From Sepioteuthis lessoniana (taxonomy: Eukaryota; Mollusca; Cephalopoda; Myopsida; Loliginidae): a stretch of DNA of 64,000 nucleotides. The stretch is from positions 85,957,168-86,021,167 of the forward strand of contig OY757912.1 in assembly GCA_963585895.1 (NCBI GenBank). Reading direction: 5' to 3'. Shown one piece after another: positions 61,063-64,000 of this stretch. The notes beneath the pieces were generated by a model. The model was not told the DNA's origin. It did no database searches and saw only the letters and a list, made by a program, of their open reading frames with translations. How positions within the stretch are numbered: the stretch's first letter is position 1; the number at the start of each line of letters is the position of its first letter. Made by a program: the position numbers and the translations under genes.

Positions 61063-61930
61063 TATAAATACACACACATTTATGGCCTCTACGTCTGCCA
61101 AGGAGGATATCTCATATTACATGACAGTTGCTACTTATCACACATATAAGCAAAAAATGCTCCAAACAAACAAACAAACAAACAAATAAACATTGTTTTC
61201 ATAATCTCCTTCATCGATTTCCTGGACACTTTCATGAGGATGTTCTTTCTTTGACAAGACTAGCAGAACCCCGGGCGAATTTGACACACAGCCCTAAATT
61301 ACCAAATATTCCTATCAGGCAAGACAGGCCTTAATAACCTAGGTATCTTGACGGCGTCTCCAAAATGCTTGCTTCGACAATGTAATGCATTTGACGATCA
61401 GCAAATAATCCAAATAGATTGTTTCAGGGCAGAATAGTTATCGATTGTTTTAGGGAATCTATAGGTGCGAGGTTTGGTGTAACAAGGAAATACTCGATAG
61501 TTTTCGTACTCAATCAGGCTGAATCCTGATTTTTAAAAATCTACAAAATTCGAAGATGGAGTACTCCTGAAGATCGAAAACACTTCACTGGGAAATTGCT
61601 CCTCCATATGATATTCCTATTGCTGGTATTCAATAAAGACTGAGTCCTCAGCGCTGATTTGTTAATTTACACTCGAGGAACGGTGAGATCGGTGTGCTTT
61701 ATTTTAATTTAGATTCAAGATTAATCTAATGATTCTACTTAGAAAACAATGGTGGATTCTCATTTTTGTCGGATTTTAATTTCAGAGACTTCCTTTCGAT
61801 TATACCTGTCTGACTTATAATTTTACAAGGGTAAAAAAAATTGACCATTTATGTGAACTAACAGACAGCACACTGTTTCATTCCGAATATTTAGCTTACC
61901 GACAAGAATCCTTTCACTACAGATACTTCA
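61063..61930. other. No gene recognised
   Basis: (CAAA)n at 61,167-61,189. The rest is AT-rich without shared repeats. Confidence 0.4.
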
Positions 61931-61976
61931 AACCACACACACACACACACACACACAAATTTGGTCTTGTAGTATA

Positions 61977-62160
61977 CATTTACCCAATCCTTCCACTGCT
62001 GGCTGGCTGCGACAAAAAGTCAATCTTTAAATGTAGTAAAGATGGTTGCCTAACCAAAGGCTAAAAACATATTCTACTCTAATATTTGTGCATAGCCACG
62101 AACAGAGAAGATCAATTCATGCCTTTATCGAAGGCATTAACCTTGTCGCAGATTAAACTT
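61977..62160 (-). repeat. SINE1 copy, diverged, head missing
   Basis: After (CA)n at 61,935-61,957: 'atttacccaatccttccact', 'gcgacaaaaagtcaatcttt', 'gcctttatcgaaggcattaa'. Confidence 0.6.
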
Positions 62161-62167
62161 ATTTAAT

Positions 62168-62201
<34 letters not shown>

Positions 62202-62228
62202 CACTTCTTTGGTGTCATTATAAATTTA

Positions 62229-62255
62229 TTTCAGGTCTATGATGACCCTCTTCAG
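62229..62255 (-). ncRNA. Hammerhead-like core, CTGAAGA variant
   Basis: Minus strand: CTGAAGA, G, stem GGTC / ATCATA / GACC (four perfect pairs), T, GAAA, TAAATTTAT. (TA)n lies 28 bp away, as for the other occurrences. Confidence 0.3.
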
Positions 62256-62454
62256 ATTTTTTTGGCTCTGCACGTAGAGTTTTTAATGTATTCTTAACCC
62301 CAAATCAATGATACATCATTGGGCACTCAAATTGGATACTCCTACCAACTGGATGATGAGATGTTAGGGATGATGAGAGGTGTGGGAGGAGTAAGGAAGT
62401 CGATACACCAGAATTGATTGACCAAAGGGTTAGGATTAGGGGTACTATGTTGAG

Positions 62455-62880
62455 GTTTTAAGGTAGTTCAAGAAGAGATTCCCTCGGAAGAGGCCAGTAC
62501 TCTTCAAATCGGGTCAGTGGCATTTCCACCAGAACAATGCACCAGTTCACAACTCCATCCTTGTCACAGACTATTTGACCAAGATGGGCATCAAGGCAGT
62601 CCTTCACCCTTCCTATAGTCCAGACCTTACTCCATGTGACATTTGGTTATTCCCAAAGCTCAGAGGCTGTCATTATGAGACAATTGAGGGGATGAAAGAG
62701 GCTGTGACGAAAGTCATTGACACGCTCACACAAGAGGACTTCCATGGGTCCTTCCAGAAGATGTTGGAACGGTACAACAAGTGCATTACAGCCGGTGGAG
62801 ATTACTTCGAAGGGGACTAGAGTTTCATGTGTGTACTATCAATAAAAGTGCCCATACGAAAAAAGTCTGGAAACTTATTT
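62455..62880 (+). pseudogene. Mariner transposase, C-terminal catalytic part
   Basis: Frame from the stop at 62,464 to the stop at 62,818: FKSGQWHFHQNNAPVHNS, then TKMGIKAVLHPSYSPDLTPC-DIWLFPKLRG and CITAGGDYFEGD. Spacing from the first Asn of QNNAPVH to the Asp of PCD is 34 residues, the DD34D pattern of mariner. The second catalytic Asp is Asn here (codon 62,533-62,535), so the protein would be inactive. The N-terminus and first catalytic Asp are not found. A 3' end with 'aataaaagtgcccatacg' precedes (TA)n. Confidence 0.85.
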
Positions 62881-62891
62881 AATAATCCTCG

Positions 62892-62910
62892 TATATATAT
62901 ATATATATAT
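62892..62910. repeat. (TA)n
   Basis: Lies between the mariner 3' end and SINE4. Confidence 0.9.
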
Positions 62911-63218
62911 TGTCATCCACAGACAGACTGTTTTGTTCTGTCAGAACTCTTCAGTGTGGCTAGACACGCAGGACGCTCGAAACCGGGATCGAAACCCATC
63001 CAACTTTGTGTTAGACTAAGTTTCAGACCTGTCGGCCACCAAGCGGACTACGTTGGCAAAGGGAATTTTAAGGTATTTATTTTAGCAACAGCAGCAGCAG
63101 CCTTTGTTTACATTTTTTATACCCTATCGGCTACCAGAGTGCTCAATTCTTAGGAAGAGCTTTGCATTACGCTAGCGGCGGCCGACAATTCCTTCGCCAG
63201 AGTGCTCAACCCCCATGG

Positions 63219-63221
<3 letters not shown>
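62911..63221 (-). repeat. SINE4 copy, complete, with (TA)n on both sides
   Basis: Reverse of the 59,939 copy: 'tgtcatccacagacagactg', 'gggatcgaaacccatccaac', 'agcagcagcagcctttgttt', ending 'caacccccatgggggat'. The (TA)n at both ends and at the other copies indicates a (TA)n target preference. Confidence 0.85.

Positions 63222-63283
<62 letters not shown>
63222..63283. repeat. (TA)n
   Basis: About 31 units, followed by a mariner-like terminal inverted repeat. Confidence 0.95.
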
Positions 63284-63286
<3 letters not shown>

Positions 63287-63797
63287 CGTCATTCAATGAA
63301 AATGGAATTTTTTGAAAAAATTAAAACCTTTTCTTTCTGTATTTTTTCCGCACATGTAAACTTTGCATTGTTTGGAGTTACTTTATTGCAAAAATTGTTA
63401 TAGTATCACAAAAATATTTGTTTTGAGGCTATTCATAATGGTTGAAAATCAAAAAGAATGGTCCAAGCTTGAACAAAAGACTGTCATCAAATTTTTAGTA
63501 GCTAAGAAGTACAAACTATGTGAAATTCACAAAAGAACGTACAATGTATTTAATTAGAAAGAATCCTTACAAATCGGCCAAACACCGGTTCGCTACTATA
63601 AGTCTGAGCCAAAATGACAGTTTATGGAGAGGAAATACATTATCTAGTAAATATGAAGTTCCAAGCACAGCAGTCAGTAAAGGAAGTCGTGCTGACCCAT
63701 CACTATTATTATTTTTTTAGAGGAGCTACTATAACTATTACGTCATATTGCCAACTCCGTAGGCATAATTCAGCTTATTAATTGAATGACCCTTGTA
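63284..63797 (+). mobile_element. Internally deleted mariner-like element
   Basis: Left end 'agcgtcattcaatg' pairs with right end 'aattgaatgacccttg' (63,780-63,795). The first transposase residues are readable at 63,438-63,555 (MVENQKEWSKLEQKTVIKFL, VAKKYKLCEIHKRT), a helix-turn-helix region of the GVQW3/Mos1 type. The catalytic core is absent. The sequence from about 63,560 to 63,720 retains FATISLSQNDSLWRGNTL-like residues, then non-coding DNA to the right end. Confidence 0.72.
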
Positions 63798-63812
63798 TAT
63801 CAGCTTGCCGAT

Positions 63813-63870
63813 ATCTATCTATCTGTCTGTCCATCCATCCATCTATCTATCTATCTATCTATCTATCTGT
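63813..63870. repeat. (TCTA)/(TCTG)/(TCCA) tetranucleotide repeat
   Basis: Compound tetranucleotide tract near the window's right edge. Confidence 0.9.
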
Positions 63871-64000
63871 GGAAAATACACATTGCTTTGCAATTGGTTG
63901 ATGACCGAGGCTCTGTAATTTGTATAACTATTTTTAAAATTATTTTTCTACCGTTTTACATTTTTTTTCTTATAAAATATTTCGTTTTCTCAGAATTTCA

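Overview
The window reads as AT-rich, intron-scale or intergenic DNA from a repeat-laden animal genome. I found no intact host protein gene, no rRNA gene and no canonical tRNA gene. The closest match I recognise for the transposase head at 63,433-63,555 and for the two LINE families is coleoid cephalopod (octopus-like) sequence. That taxonomic call is inference from remembered protein families, not from a search. Almost every recognisable segment is a decayed transposable element, a tRNA-derived repeat or a microsatellite.

Names used below. SINE1: tRNA-like head with a 'ggtgtaatggttatcgtcg' A box and a tail reading 'gagcggaggggttggtaaata'. SINE2: tRNA-like head 'gtagagtgttcg...ttcaatcccaggtcg' and a body ending 'ctcgacaacggtcgcc'. 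SINE3: tRNA-like head 'gtgtaatggttaaagcg...gagttcgaactcc' with a tail 'tttggcattaaataacc'. SINE4: a third tRNA-like head embedded in a roughly 315-bp unit found beside (TA)n. REP-A: a 0.3-0.8 kb family whose tail is shared with SINE3. LTR-1, LTR-2 and LTR-3: solo LTRs. LINE-R: non-LTR element ending in a restriction-like endonuclease region. LINE-W: non-LTR element with a (ATG)n tail. LINE-C: CR1/Jockey-like 3' end. PLE: Penelope-like element.

Layout. 0-9 kb: REP-A, LINE-W and SINE1/SINE3 copies. 9-11.2 kb: an interrupted LINE-R, a mariner-type N-terminus and a PLE GIY-YIG end. 11.3-16.5 kb: nested SINE3/SINE1, an LTR-1, paired REP-A copies, a foldback element and an LTR-2. 17.5-24.9 kb: LINE-W, REP-A, an inverted-repeat unit with a 197-residue ORF, a second LTR-2 inside REP-A, and a SINE2. 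25.06-29.13 kb: a tandem array of about 18 degenerate tRNA-Ser-like units, interrupted by an LTR-1 (itself carrying a SINE1), a LINE-W and a SINE1. 29.6-33.7 kb: a pyrimidine-rich microsatellite cluster. 34-44 kb: (TA)n-associated elements, foldbacks, a tandem array of SINE1 tails, an orphan insertion with a perfect 17-bp duplication, and an LTR-3. 46.2-52 kb: a LINE-R carrying REP-A and LINE-W insertions, followed by a head-to-tail series of LINE-R 3' ends. 52.4-64 kb: REP-A/SINE copies, LINE-C, a third LTR-1, SINE4 and mariner remnants.

The main unusual signals are: (1) the tRNA-Ser-derived satellite on the minus strand; (2) a recurring hammerhead-like core (CTGATGA, short stem-loop, GAAA) at about eight places, several inside inverted repeats, as expected for PLE terminal repeats; (3) a nearly perfect 167-bp palindrome; (4) solo LTRs with 4-bp duplications, two families of which carry the palindrome TGACGTCA; and (5) an unidentified GC-richer 361-bp insertion. 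None of the genes here form a host pathway. What links the elements is nesting, which gives relative ages.
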